Assembly: GCA_964501185.1 (NCBI GenBank)
Contig: CAZCRT010000031.1
Coordinates: 1-37,408, forward strand
Direction of reading: 5' to 3'
Length of the DNA stretch: 37,408 bases
Source: BS150m-G50 sp964501185 [NCBI: uncultured Bacteroidia bacterium]
GTDB lineage: Bacteria; CAIWAD01; BS150m-G50
Below are positions 8,085 to 18,700 of the stretch, piece after piece. A model generated the notes under the pieces. It had not been told where the DNA came from and searched no databases. It was given only the letters and a program-made list of their open reading frames with translations. Each line of letters starts with the position of its first letter. Within the stretch, counting starts at the first letter, position 1. The translations under genes were made by a program, and so were the position numbers.

Positions 8085-8732
8085 GTGGTTACTCTGTTAT
8101 CCGAGAAGAACCTCCCACAGGCTGCTGCCCGGTTGGCTGAACAGGACCCACTCATGGCTGCGCTTCTCAGGGAGTATGGAGTGCCACCACTCTGGGATCG
8201 CCCACAGGGGCTGGCTACCCTCGTGCAGATTATACTGGAACAGCAGGTGAGTCTGGCTGCAGCCGCTTCCGCCTATCAGCGCCTGGTTGATGACCTGAGT
8301 GAGCTGACCCCTGCAGGACTGCTGACGGCCGGTGTGCCACACTTGCGTCAGCTTGGTCTGACCAGGCAGAAAGCATCATATTGTATCAATCTGGCTGATG
8401 CAATACGGCAGGGCAGGCTGGACCTGTCGAAACTCAGCAAAGAAGATGATAGTACTGTGATACGGAGGCTGACTTCGATCAAGGGAATAGGCCCCTGGAC
8501 TGCACAGATATACCTGTTGATGGCGTTACGACGTGCGGACAGCTGGCCTGCTGGCGATCTGGCACTGGTTGCCGCATTCAGGCAGCTGAATGGATCAGGT
8601 AAGGAATTGACTTCAGATCAGCTGATGGAGCGGGCTGAGGCCTGGCGTCCCTATCGAGCTGTCGCTGCCCGGCTTTTATGGCAGTATTATCTGAACAGAA
8701 AACAGCGCACCGATCAGCACCAGGAGAGTTAA
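8085..8732 (+). CDS. HhH-GPD DNA glycosylase (AlkA-like, 3-methyladenine)
   Basis: The 215-residue protein carries the helix-hairpin-helix LTSIKGIGPWTAQIYLL and, 18 residues on, the GDLAL segment. Its Asp matches the catalytic aspartate of AlkA-type glycosylases. It should excise alkylated bases, starting base excision repair. It lacks the N-terminal TATA-like domain of E. coli AlkA, which is normal for the shorter class. The start is GTG 8085 with a weak ribosome site. Its stop TAA shares one base with the ATG of the ATL gene (TAATG at 8730-8734), so the two alkylation-repair genes are translationally coupled. Confidence 0.88.
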   Translation: MVTLLSEKNLPQAAARLAEQDPLMAALLREYGVPPLWDRPQGLATLVQIILEQQVSLAAAASAYQRLVDDLSELTPAGLLTAGVPHLRQLGLTRQKASYCINLADAIRQGRLDLSKLSKEDDSTVIRRLTSIKGIGPWTAQIYLLMALRRADSWPAGDLALVAAFRQLNGSGKELTSDQLMERAEAWRPYRAVAARLLWQYYLNRKQRTDQHQES

Positions 8733-9091
8733 TGCCGGCTTCATTTACTACCAGGGTAAAGGAACTTATCAGGAGGGTGCCATCTGGAAAGGTTACCACC
8801 TACGGCGCTATTGCGCTGGCCGCCGGTAATCCCCGTGGTGCCAGACAGGTAGCCCGAATACTGCATGCCTGTTCCCGCAAAGCGCAGTTGCCATGGCACC
8901 GGGTGGTCAACCGGCAGGGTAAGATCTCACTACCCCCCTTCGGTGGTTATGAACTGCAGCGGCAGTTGCTGGAGGAGGAGGGTGTCTGTTTCGACCGGGG
9001 GGATTCAATTAATCTGGAGCTGTTTCTGTGGCGGATACCTGTAAACAGTACCGGACACATGAAATCGTCAGAGATTGACAGTAAAGGCTAA
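8732..9091 (+). CDS. Alkyltransferase-like protein (ATL, MGMT fold without catalytic Cys)
   Basis: The 119-residue protein has the MGMT DNA-binding fold: IRRVPSGKVTTYGAIALAAG, then the RQVARIL helix, then PWHRVVN. Active O6-alkylguanine transferases have PCHRV; here Trp55 replaces the acceptor Cys, as in ATL proteins. ATLs bind O6-alkylguanine without removing it and hand it to nucleotide excision repair. Start ATG 8732 overlaps the previous stop and follows CAGGAGAG. An upstream in-frame ATG at 8678 is inside the glycosylase gene and less likely. Pairing with an AlkA-like glycosylase supports a role in alkylation damage. Confidence 0.9.
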   Translation: MPASFTTRVKELIRRVPSGKVTTYGAIALAAGNPRGARQVARILHACSRKAQLPWHRVVNRQGKISLPPFGGYELQRQLLEEEGVCFDRGDSINLELFLWRIPVNSTGHMKSSEIDSKG

Positions 9092-9110
9092 ATGCCAGCA
9101 TGGAGGCGGA

Positions 9111-10034
9111 ATGACAGAAACTGATAACGGCACCCGGATGAAAGTGGGATTGGCGCTGGGCAGCGGCTCTTCGCGTGGCTGGGCACATATCGGTGTAATC
9201 AATGCGCTGGCTGATCAGGGGATAAAACCGGATATCATCTGTGGCTGTTCTGCAGGCTCTCTGGTCGCTGCATCCTACGCTACTGAAATGTTATCACAAC
9301 TTGAAGAGTGGGCGCTCTCTCTTACCAGAAAAGAAACGGCCAAGTATATCAGGCTTAACTCATCCTTGAGTGGTGTGGTCAACACCAATCGGCTGCACAG
9401 TTTTCTGAACGATTTTGTCGCATCGGATGAGCAGTTTATTGACAGACTGACCATACCTTTTGGTACGGTTTCCACGGAACTGGAAACAGGCAGGGAAATC
9501 TGGTTTACCCGGGGGCCCCTGCTGGAGGCGGTCTGGGCGTCTATTTCCATGCCTGGCCTCTTTCCCGCTATTCGAAATGAGGATCGCTGGCTGGTAGATG
9601 GCGGTCTGGTAAATCCGGTTCCGGTGACCCTCTGCCGGGCGCTGGGCGCGGATATTGTTATCGCTGTCAACCTGAACAGTGACATCGGCGGTAAACACTT
9701 TCCACGGAAAGCCGAAGCAGCAGATGGTGAACAGAGTGTTGTCGGTCGCCTGCGGGAAGCAGTGCGGGAATACTCCAGCACGCTTTTTGCCGCAGGTAAG
9801 GAGAATGACTCACCACCCGGTATGCTGGCTGCCATTGCCAGTTCGGTTCACATCCTGCAGGACCGTATCACCCGTAACCGGATTGCAGGTGATCCGCCTG
9901 ATGTTCTGCTGACACCCAGGCTGATGCATATCGGCTTTCTCGAGTTCTTCCGGGCGGAAGAGGTGATCACCGAAGGGCAACAATGTGTGGAAAGGCAACT
10001 TGATGAGATCCGTTATGTGATCGGTCCGGATTGA
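9111..10034 (+). CDS. Patatin-like phospholipase/esterase (RssA-like)
   Basis: The 307-residue protein has the patatin features. These are the oxyanion loop GSGSSRGWAHIG (about residues 17-28), the GxSxG nucleophile elbow GCSAG with Ser47, and the catalytic Asp163 in the DGG motif of WLVDGGLVNPVPV. It should hydrolyse acyl esters, probably lipids, and resembles small cytosolic bacterial patatins such as RssA. Start ATG 9111 follows GGAGG at 9102-9106; the longer frame from 9075 has no ribosome site. It follows the ATL gene by 19 bases and may be in the same transcript. Confidence 0.9.
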   Translation: MTETDNGTRMKVGLALGSGSSRGWAHIGVINALADQGIKPDIICGCSAGSLVAASYATEMLSQLEEWALSLTRKETAKYIRLNSSLSGVVNTNRLHSFLNDFVASDEQFIDRLTIPFGTVSTELETGREIWFTRGPLLEAVWASISMPGLFPAIRNEDRWLVDGGLVNPVPVTLCRALGADIVIAVNLNSDIGGKHFPRKAEAADGEQSVVGRLREAVREYSSTLFAAGKENDSPPGMLAAIASSVHILQDRITRNRIAGDPPDVLLTPRLMHIGFLEFFRAEEVITEGQQCVERQLDEIRYVIGPD

Positions 10035-10043
10035 AACTAACGA

Positions 10044-10078
10044 GTATCACCAGTTGCCTGAACAGCGGTCAGTATCAC
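10044..10078. repeat. Direct pair of AGTATCAC words upstream of hisS
   Basis: GTATCAC occurs at 10044-10050 and 10072-10078 in the same orientation, each preceded by A, 28 bases apart, in the gap between the patatin gene and hisS. These are two more copies of the window-wide enriched word. Confidence 0.6.
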
Positions 10079-10203
10079 AAAATAGTGCGAGCTGGAAAGG
10101 CTACCAGGAGAACCGGCTCGCAATCAACCGTTATTAGTCCTACACTGATACCTTCCAGAGTTTGCAACTGCAACTTCAACAATTGATACCCAGGGAGTCT
10201 GGT

Positions 10204-11520
10204 ATGACAAAAATACAACCACGCCGTTACAGTGGTACCCGCGACCTGACACCGGAGATGATGATTCAGCGTGAGGATATTATCGCCATGTTGCGGGATG
10301 TCTTCAACCGGTTCGGTTTCGCGCCGCTGGAGACGCCGGCGCTCGAATATCTTGAAATATTGCTGGGTAAGTATGGGGACGAAGAAAAACTGATCTACAA
10401 ACTGGACTACCGTAATGATCAACCTGCCAAGAGGCTGGCACTTCGCTATGACCTGACGGTGCCGCTGGCTCGCTGCCTGGCACAGAGTACCGATCTGACA
10501 CTCCCTTTCAAACGCTACCAGATCCAGCCGGTCTGGCGCGCAGACCGCCCGCAACCACGACAGGGGCGTTTCCGTGAATTCTACCAGTGTGATATTGATA
10601 CGATAGGTGTCGAGGATATCTCCGCTGATGCGGAGATTGTACAGTTGCAGTATGATCTGCTGCGCGCTTTGAAAATCCCGGGATTTCGTATCCGGGTAAG
10701 TGATCGACGTCTTTTGCGGGGGCTGGTGGAGCTTGCCGGTATCCCTCTGGATCTGGAAGCATCTGTCTGCACGGCGATTGACAAGCAGGACAAGATTGGC
10801 CGCGAGGGTGTGCAGAAGGAGCTCACCGACCGTGGTATTGACGCAGAGCCCGGTACCCGATTACTGGCACTGCTGGATGAACCACTGACCTGGGAGAGCA
10901 TTGCCGACTGGCGTGAAAGGGTGTCCGCATCTGAACAGGCTGTAGCGGCGCTTGACGACCTCTCTCGAATGCGGACCATTCTGGCCGCTGCCGGTGTCGA
11001 TATGGGCCAGGTGGTTCCTGATCCCTGGCTGGCCAGGGGGCTCGATTACTATACCGGGCCAATTTTCGAGACTGTGATTCCACAACTGCCGCACATGGGT
11101 TCAGTTACCGGCGGTGGGCGATGGGATGGCCTTATCGGTCTTTATTCCGATCAGGATCTGCCTGCTACCGGATGTACTATAGGCCTGGACCGGTTGCTGG
11201 CCGCCATGGAACAACTGGATCTGTTGCAGGAGCGCACAACACGCACTGCGGTGCTGGTAACACTATTTTTCGAAGAGACTGCTGAGTACAGCCGGCAACT
11301 GGCAACCAGGCTGCGTGAAGCCGGTGTGCCCACCGAGACATTCCTGGGGCAGGGTAAGCTGAAAAAGCAGTTCAATTATGCTAATCGGAAGCAGATCCCC
11401 TGGGTAGTGGTAGCAGGTGTTGACGAAATGGAACAGGGTGTTTTTACATTGAAGGAAATGATAACAGGCGAACAAGAAACTGTCAGCTTCGATGAGTTGT
11501 TAGAACGAGTGAATAACTGA
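10204..11520 (+). CDS. hisS: Histidyl-tRNA synthetase
   Basis: The 438-residue protein is a class II aminoacyl-tRNA synthetase charging tRNA-His. It shows SGTRDLTP at the N-terminus, motif 2 (KRYQIQPVWRADRPQ with GRFREFYQCDID), the histidine A motif LARGLDYYTGPIFE, motif 3 (GGGRWDGLIG...IGLDRLL) and a C-terminal anticodon-binding domain (about residues 345-438). Length is typical. I chose ATG 10204, behind AGGGAG; the longer frame from 10162 is Gln-rich and unlike the family. It is convergent with the lipoprotein gene, with only 19 bases between their stop codons and no visible terminator. Confidence 0.95.
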   Translation: MTKIQPRRYSGTRDLTPEMMIQREDIIAMLRDVFNRFGFAPLETPALEYLEILLGKYGDEEKLIYKLDYRNDQPAKRLALRYDLTVPLARCLAQSTDLTLPFKRYQIQPVWRADRPQPRQGRFREFYQCDIDTIGVEDISADAEIVQLQYDLLRALKIPGFRIRVSDRRLLRGLVELAGIPLDLEASVCTAIDKQDKIGREGVQKELTDRGIDAEPGTRLLALLDEPLTWESIADWRERVSASEQAVAALDDLSRMRTILAAAGVDMGQVVPDPWLARGLDYYTGPIFETVIPQLPHMGSVTGGGRWDGLIGLYSDQDLPATGCTIGLDRLLAAMEQLDLLQERTTRTAVLVTLFFEETAEYSRQLATRLREAGVPTETFLGQGKLKKQFNYANRKQIPWVVVAGVDEMEQGVFTLKEMITGEQETVSFDELLERVNN

Positions 11521-11539
11521 TCACCTTCCCGGCACCGAT

Positions 11540-12172
11540 TCAGGAATCACCATAGAGTAGCGAGTACTCTTCCAGTATGTGCAGGAGCGCTTCGGTAAAG
11601 GTCGGCCAGGGTGCCCAGCTGCCGGAGTCGGTTTCGCTTAAGGCAAGATCCGGATTTATTGCTATCAACACCTGCAGGCAGGTTGAGAAATCCCCCAGAT
11701 AAAAACTGCACTGTGCACGAACCAGCAACAGGTCGAGCCAGTTGATATTTGATTCATGCGCAAAAACCCAATCCGGGCTGATCTGGATGAGGGAAGCTGC
11801 CTCCACCCGGAGAGCTTCGTAGTCGACCGGATCCAGTTCACGCTCGGCGAAGATTCTCCCGGCCCGGCTGTCAACCAGCCATGAATTAAGATCCACAGCT
11901 TCCTGGAAACTCTGCACTGCCGCCTGAGGGAGGTGCAGATGCAGCTGGCAGTATCCCATACCGGTGTAAGCTTCAGTAATCACTTCACCAGTAGCCAGCA
12001 GGTCACTGAAACTAGTAAGCGCTTCACTCCAGTCACCAATGTGATACAAACTCCACGCCTGCTCCAACAGGTCTGTTTCAGTTTCATCAGGTTGTGACGG
12101 GCCGCCACAACTGATCAGCAGGAGCAGCCCGATGGTTGTGATGACTGATTGTAAGAGTGGTGATTTCAGCAT
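11540..12172 (-). CDS. TPR-like lipoprotein
   Basis: The 210-residue protein has a lipoprotein signal peptide with lipobox LLISC (Cys22) followed by GGPSQPDE. Helical repeats follow, with TPR spacing: LLEQAWSLYHIGDWSEALTSF, then TGMGYCQLHLHLPQAAVQSFQEAV, then LVRAQCSFYLGDFSTCLQVL. It is probably anchored at the cell envelope and serves as a protein-interaction scaffold. It is the last gene of the leftward surface operon, 14 bases after the stop of the 1174-residue sorting-domain protein. That position suggests a role linked to those proteins. No specific function is recognised. Confidence 0.75.
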   Translation of the reverse strand: MLKSPLLQSVITTIGLLLLISCGGPSQPDETETDLLEQAWSLYHIGDWSEALTSFSDLLATGEVITEAYTGMGYCQLHLHLPQAAVQSFQEAVDLNSWLVDSRAGRIFAERELDPVDYEALRVEAASLIQISPDWVFAHESNINWLDLLLVRAQCSFYLGDFSTCLQVLIAINPDLALSETDSGSWAPWPTFTEALLHILEEYSLLYGDS

Positions 12173-12186
12173 GATGTATCCGTTTA

Positions 12187-15100
12187 CTACTTTATCAGCA
12201 TCATTTTACGGGTCTGATGCAGATGAGAACTGTGTACCTGCAAAAAATAAATACCGCTGGCCAGATTACCATGAACACTGCTGTCGAAAAGCAGCTCCTG
12301 TTCACCTGCTGGCAGGTAGCCATCGCAGAGCAGTGCCACCCGCCGGCCGAGTAGATTATATACTTCCGCTGTTACATGCTCACCGCTGAGCAGGCTCAGT
12401 GTAAAAGATGTGCTGGGATTGAAAGGATTTGGTCTCGGCGAGGAAAGTGCCCAGCTGGTTGGTGCCGTCAGTGGTTCATGAGTACTTGTGCGCAGCAGAT
12501 ATGTGCCACCATTGAATAGTTCTGTAAAGAGTTGGCTACGGTCAGCTGTAAGATATGTGTTACACCAGGTTGTATCACCCTCGAGCACGCGATATATACC
12601 GTACGGCATATCAGATGAATTAAAGTTATCAAGGTTGAAGGTAAGACGGATGACTCCTGGCAGATGCATGGGCAGCAGTTTCAACCCTGGACCGGCAGTG
12701 TGACTCAGGTCCTGCATCACACAACGGGCAGGTACGTTCAGATTGTCCTGTTCCAGGAGTTCATATGTACTGACGGGCCCCGGAATAACATCTCCGACAG
12801 AATGCATATAACCGCTGCTGATCAGCAGTGTATCGTGTGCCACGTTCCCGGCCAGGTCAGTGGCGGTCAGGCTGATAGTAACACTGCTCTCATCACCAAA
12901 CAGCCAGCTCCCGTGATAAAGACTGTACCCCTCAGGCTCGACCGGATCCTGCAGCAGTGTAAAAGGAATCTCACTGCCGTTTCCTTCACCCTGTGGCACA
13001 GCCTGCAGCGCCTCGTCACTGATAAGCAACAGATCGAGGTATTCGTTGATTGCAGGATTGGGTAGAATGCTGCCCGTAATACCTGGAGGTATGTTCTCTA
13101 AAGATATTATAACCAGCATCTCGGAGTCGCTGTTGCCGTCATTATCGGTAACAGTCAACTCAATCACTGCCGTTCCAAAGAAAAGCGAGTCACTGCAGAT
13201 AAGCAGGCAGTCTGATGCCGGCAGGTGGGTTACCGCGATTGAATCGTGTGACTCAATCTCCCAGTTCAGGTATTGATCGGGTGAGTCGGGGTCATAAACA
13301 TAACCGGATAAGTTGTGCAATGTATCACAACCACCAGCACGCAAAGTTGTCAGGGGAAAAGGAGCCAGCTGTGGCGCTTCACCATTGGTGATCTGCAGAG
13401 TCCACCAGGCGGAAGTGCTGTTTCCACCGGGATCAGTTGCTGTGAACCATACACTGTCAATTCCTGTTTGCAGCAGTGAGAAAAATGTTACGGTGCGTGA
13501 CACGGTATCCAGTTCTGCTTCCAGCAGGCTTCCATCAATGCAGTCCCAGTGCAGCTCTTCTACCGGATCATCGTGATCATACACGAGGTCATCCAGCTGC
13601 CAGGGCCCGGAGCTAGATAAAGTTGGCAGTTGAATCTCCGGGAATGGCAGGAGCAGTGGGGTGCCGGTAGTATCTATAACCAGCAGTCGGGAATCGTCGC
13701 CGGCCAGATTGGAGTCAGGATCAAAGCAGAAGAATGTCACATCGCGCCAGCTCCCGGGAGTCAGGGGTGCTATGACAGTCAGTTGATGGCTCTGCGGGTT
13801 TATCTGAAGCTGGAAGGGGTCAGCATCTGTAGCACACCAGGTCATCTCTTCAGGTGTGTTATCGTAATCCCAGACATAATCGTCCAGATCCAGACTGTCA
13901 TGTGTCGTACCGGGAAGCAGAAACAGATCTGGAATAGCCGCCACCTGTGGCAGATAGTCATACAGAATTACTACCGGAACGCCGATGCTGGCACTGTTCT
14001 CGTCAGGGTCTACAACTTCGAAGGTTATCGTTTCCCAACCCTGCATGTAGGGACTGGCAGTAAGTGAGGCGACATGTGTCACAGCGTCGATATGAACTTC
14101 CACCAGACTGTTGCCACTTGCTGTCCAGATCAGTTCAGAATCCGCATGATCGGCATCCGTGACATAATCGTCCAGATAGAGCAGCTCCACAGTGCCGTTA
14201 TGAATTACCTGCACCGGGATTGTGTCTATCATTGGCGGAGCGCTCTGTACCAGAACGCGCAGGGTGTCCTGGTCCTGAAGCGGCTCAGGATCGGTGACTG
14301 TCAGTTGATAGGGGAAACTTTCGTCTATCAGTGTAAGGGCGGTAGTAAAAAACCGCAGCGTGCCTTCATATGTATCCAGTACTGTTGAAATACTGTCATG
14401 GCTACCGGAAAGATTCCACTCCAGTTCATTCCAGGCGTGATCGGGATCCTCTGCCAGTTCGTCCAGTGAAAGTACCAGCTCACTGCCGGGGTAAAGTGGA
14501 AAGTCGAGACTGGCAGCCAGTTGAGGAGCATCATTAACCGAAAGCACCTCTACAGCTATGGCAGCGCTATCTGACAGGCCCAGCGGATCTGTAACAACAA
14601 AGCCAACTGTGTCGATACCATACCAGTCGGCAGGCGGAGTCAGGATTGCACGGTGTGATACAGGATCGATATCCAGTCTTACAATGCTCTGCAGGGGAAC
14701 TGAATAATTCATGCAATAAGGCGGGTGGTCGTTATCGCTGATCCAGTCATCAAGCACAAGTGTGGAATCAATGCTATCCTCTGAGAAGAGCAGGTCTGGT
14801 AGTGGAATATTAACCTGTGGTGCGTCATCGCAGAGCACCTGCATTGTATCACGAGCAAATATTGAATCAGGTGCTGTAGCCTGGATAGCAACCTCCATCA
14901 GGGCGGCAACTCCAGGATCACGCGTAAATATGAAAAGGAATTCCTCTTCGTCAGTCCCCAGAGTATCTATCGTTGCGGCAGAGTCACCCATAATCGCTTC
15001 ATATTCTATTATGAATTCAGAGTCCGGGCAGAAGAAAGCCTCCAGGTGTTCGTAGATATCCAATGTATCACAGGGTTGTGAAGTGGTCAGGTGGAGATCA

Positions 15101-15711
15101 GGAAGAGGTGGGAAGAAAGCAAAATCAGCGATGATAAATTGTGGTGTCAGTTCAAGGTTGAAATCCCACTGCGCGTTACTCTCCGACTGCCAGTACAGTG
15201 TGTTGCGGAAGTTGTAATTCTCCTGGTCTATAGTGATCGGATTGCCTGCGAACTCACTCATCGCTCTTACGCGGAAATAGAGAATATCGGTGTCATTGGC
15301 ACAGCTGGGCCGGGGTGATTCACCCTGACCGGTCTGGATGATGTATGCCAGCTGGGTGCCTGGAAGCGGGTTATCAGGGTCCTCCTGTACTTCGTTAGCC
15401 AGGACATTGGCACCACCACAGGGTGCGAAGAATCCCTCACCGACCTGCTGGAAGGGAAAACCATCAGAACCCGGGATAAGTTCCAGTACATTTTCCTGCA
15501 GGGTGAGCATCAGCTGAAAACCGGTAAGAAGCTCACCATGCGAGTTGAGATGAATGTAAACATCGGCCTCTTCACCGATATGCATGGTGAGCACATCGTT
15601 GCCATTGCCGTCATGCATGGTGATATCGCTGAAACCTGCCTGATCGGCAAACAGCAGTCCGGCAGTGAGTAACAGTGATAGCAGAGGTTGCAGTGCTTTA
15701 TAACTCATCAT
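12187..15711 (-). CDS. Giant secreted protein: cohesin-like domain, tandem-95-like repeats, T9SS-type sorting domain
   Basis: The 1174-residue protein has a signal peptide (about residues 1-22). A cohesin-like beta domain follows (about 25-190, with the pattern HIGEEADVYIHLNS...FQLMLTL). Then come about seven Ig/cadherin-like units of some 95 residues (about 200-870), each with an acidic LDDxVxDxDH turn that probably binds calcium. The C-terminus (about 1090-1174) is a FlgD-like/type A sorting domain with RPNPFNPST, VYNLLGRRV and LASGIYFLQV, ending in KMMLIK. It should be exported and cell-surface attached or released by a type IX-like route. Its ATG overlaps the stop of the upstream giant gene (ATGA), indicating coupled translation. 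Its binding target is unknown. Confidence 0.88.
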   Translation of the reverse strand: MMSYKALQPLLSLLLTAGLLFADQAGFSDITMHDGNGNDVLTMHIGEEADVYIHLNSHGELLTGFQLMLTLQENVLELIPGSDGFPFQQVGEGFFAPCGGANVLANEVQEDPDNPLPGTQLAYIIQTGQGESPRPSCANDTDILYFRVRAMSEFAGNPITIDQENYNFRNTLYWQSESNAQWDFNLELTPQFIIADFAFFPPLPDLHLTTSQPCDTLDIYEHLEAFFCPDSEFIIEYEAIMGDSAATIDTLGTDEEEFLFIFTRDPGVAALMEVAIQATAPDSIFARDTMQVLCDDAPQVNIPLPDLLFSEDSIDSTLVLDDWISDNDHPPYCMNYSVPLQSIVRLDIDPVSHRAILTPPADWYGIDTVGFVVTDPLGLSDSAAIAVEVLSVNDAPQLAASLDFPLYPGSELVLSLDELAEDPDHAWNELEWNLSGSHDSISTVLDTYEGTLRFFTTALTLIDESFPYQLTVTDPEPLQDQDTLRVLVQSAPPMIDTIPVQVIHNGTVELLYLDDYVTDADHADSELIWTASGNSLVEVHIDAVTHVASLTASPYMQGWETITFEVVDPDENSASIGVPVVILYDYLPQVAAIPDLFLLPGTTHDSLDLDDYVWDYDNTPEEMTWCATDADPFQLQINPQSHQLTVIAPLTPGSWRDVTFFCFDPDSNLAGDDSRLLVIDTTGTPLLLPFPEIQLPTLSSSGPWQLDDLVYDHDDPVEELHWDCIDGSLLEAELDTVSRTVTFFSLLQTGIDSVWFTATDPGGNSTSAWWTLQITNGEAPQLAPFPLTTLRAGGCDTLHNLSGYVYDPDSPDQYLNWEIESHDSIAVTHLPASDCLLICSDSLFFGTAVIELTVTDNDGNSDSEMLVIISLENIPPGITGSILPNPAINEYLDLLLISDEALQAVPQGEGNGSEIPFTLLQDPVEPEGYSLYHGSWLFGDESSVTISLTATDLAGNVAHDTLLISSGYMHSVGDVIPGPVSTYELLEQDNLNVPARCVMQDLSHTAGPGLKLLPMHLPGVIRLTFNLDNFNSSDMPYGIYRVLEGDTTWCNTYLTADRSQLFTELFNGGTYLLRTSTHEPLTAPTSWALSSPRPNPFNPSTSFTLSLLSGEHVTAEVYNLLGRRVALLCDGYLPAGEQELLFDSSVHGNLASGIYFLQVHSSHLHQTRKMMLIK

Positions 15712-18700
15712 GGCAGGTAGATCACTTTACAAGTTTGCTGATGACTGGAGTTTCGCGCCCGCATGAAGTAGATACCTCCTGCATATCCACTGGCCTGCCA
15801 GTGAAGAACATGTGTACCAGCAGTAATTGTATCACGGAACAGAATGTCAACCTGCTGGCCGAGCAGGTTATAGACTGTAACCTCCAGTGCCGTTTCCTGA
15901 TAGATAATCAACGGGATTGACAATGAGCTGTTGAAGGGATTGGGCCAGGGCGCCGGTAGTTCAAAGGCGGCAGGCACGGTCGGTAGTATTCCATTGCTGC
16001 TTTCGAATTGTGAGTCAATCACCTGACCTGACAGCAGCAGGACTGGCAACTGTCCATCAGAGTCAGACAAGCTGAACTCAGCTATCAACATATCACCGGT
16101 AACTCCCGGGCTGTTTCCACACCGGGCGGCAGCCAGAAGTAACAGATTGCCGTTCAGATTTGAAACTGCGACCTGCTCACCGGTTCCGGAATCCAGTACA
16201 GGCAACAATTGCAGATCCACTATCTCCTCTACAGGTAGCACCAGTTTTGCTGACCAGCCGATCATATCGGTAACACCGCTCAGGAACAGCTGCCAGGTAG
16301 TCAGGCCGTTCTGGCTATGGCTCTCAAGTTCCCATACCGGTGTTGCGCCTGTGTTATTGCCAGTTCGGTACACAGGTGGAACACCACTGCTATTGAGATT
16401 GGTTGTGCAGAGTGTCAGATCAACGATGTACACCAGATCGTCGCCATTGAAATCGCATAGCGGATTCCACTGAACTGAATCCGGACTGGAACCATAGGCC
16501 TCAATAATAGCATTCAGGTCGGTAGCATCAATCTGGTTATCAGGCCCTGAAGTGCCACTGCTGTCGACATAACCTGCACAATCACCGGCAGTCAACTGAA
16601 GCTGATCGACATCATCAGCGTCCAGGTGTGGATTCACACCCTCCAGCTGTTCACCGTGTTGTATATCAAACGGATAGTAACCACTCAGCCACCCGGGCAC
16701 CTGTGCCACAAGTTCCCAGCAACCGTCAGGCAGAGAATGCAGGTTATAGGTTCCATCGTCGTTCAACTGCAGTTGGACACCATCCAGCTCGGTGTTGCTG
16801 TCATTGAGCAGGAAGAGGGAGTCATTTGTCGGCAGCCAGGAGCCGGGTTCCCGCAGGGTGAAAGTGCATTCAAGGCTGTTGAAGTCACGTCCCTGCAACT
16901 GCACATGCCCGGATATTCTTCCACGTGCCCAGGTATGAGCGATTGCAGCAGGCGATTGTATAGTTGTCCCCAGCAGGTTGCCGTCCTGGTAAAAGCTGGT
17001 GAAGCGATTGGCTTCATCATCTACTGCCAGCACCAGGTTGTCAGTTGTGAAGCTGGTTGAAGGGTTGCGACGGGGGAGCAGGCGCAGCGAGCAGAGCAGA
17101 TGTGAACCATCATTGAAGTTGGGGATAGGTGCACCGTTTTCAAAGTAGGTGAAGTCAAGATGGTGGCGCCCTTCAGAGAGGTCGCCGCCATGATTGTCAT
17201 TCTCCAGAACACTGGCTGCCTGAAAATCAGGACCAAGCTGGAAAGGTTCTGTCAGTTCAACGATTGCGAAAGCTGCGGTGTCGATATCAATGTACAAACT
17301 GACCATATCAGCCGTATTGATCTCAGTCTGCGGGTAAATTTCAATGGTGATTGTATCACCGGGGAATGTGTCAAAAAGATATGGACGCAGCTGCAGATTG
17401 TAGCAGACACCGCTGCCAAATCCGTTCAAATTCAGTGTGCCGGGAGCGCAGAAGACCGGGTCATCGTCCGCAGGCGTTTCTCCTGCAGGATTGCTGCTGA
17501 CTACCAGGAATACGTGATACGTTCCATCACCTGATTCTTCCAGAGTCAATCCGTCACCGATTGCAGGACCAGTCATCGTGTTGGGTCGAAAATCCCAGCT
17601 GTCACAACTTCCGGCAGGTGTGTCGTAATGCTGTTCCAGGGTTCCATCACTGGAATTCATCACCCAGATGTTATCCAGAGCGCCGGTAAGATCAGACCAG
17701 CAGCTGTCCTGCGCACTGAACTGTTCATCACCGAGCAGCAGGAATAATTGTTGTTCGGGATCACCGAAATTCCAGGCGTAAACCCAGCGTACCAGGTAGC
17801 TCTCGTTGACCGAAATCGCAGCACCCAGTGGTGGTGGATCAACCAGCATTACATTTGATGCAGCCTGAAAGGTGAAAGTGCTGATTGCTTCATCCTGATC
17901 AATGAAATTATCACTGCCATCGTTGAAAGACCCGAGGCGGGTAGTTGAGTCATCTTCGATCAATGCATAAAAATGAAGATAATCACTGCAGTTGAGAATA
18001 TCAGTAGCCAGAGCTCGCGGAAGGTCTGACGGATACCAGGCAAACATGTTATCCTGTGGCTGATCCGGGTCCTCATGTATTGCATTGACAAGGAGTTCTC
18101 CATTGTCGAGAACACCGTCATAGGCTGTAACAGTGTCACACAGCTGCTCTGCAATACTCTGATCGAAGTCAGCCAGGCTGTCGCTGCTGGAGTCGATATA
18201 AAAAGAGATCAGAGCATCATCATCAGCGTCCCGGTCTCCTTCCACTGTTTCACCCCAGTTAAACGTGAAACAGAAATCCTGCTCGAGATTTATCAGTGTG
18301 GAGGGAGGTGTCTGCAGGTCAATAACAGGAGTGTGATACACAGATACCGGAGCAGCGCTTTCACGCAGAACAACATGGTAACCATCGGAGGCTACTGCGT
18401 AGATACTGTACTCACCCTCAGGCACCCAGTTATCGGCGGAACTATATGTCGTCCAGGGATACTCACTGTAGTCGGCGCTGTTCAACGGTTCCGGGCAGAT
18501 CGGTGTGCAACCTGACAGGCCGGAAACAGCCAGGGAGGGGGATGAGCCTGTGGTCTGAATAGCAGTAGCCGGAACATCCAGCGGGCCATAGAAGAGCGAG
18601 ATCCAGGGATCGGAATCGAGATCAGTTACAGAGAAACCGAGCATCACCTGCTCAGAGCCATTGCCATCAGCTATACCATTGTACGGGTTGTAAAGCCGAC

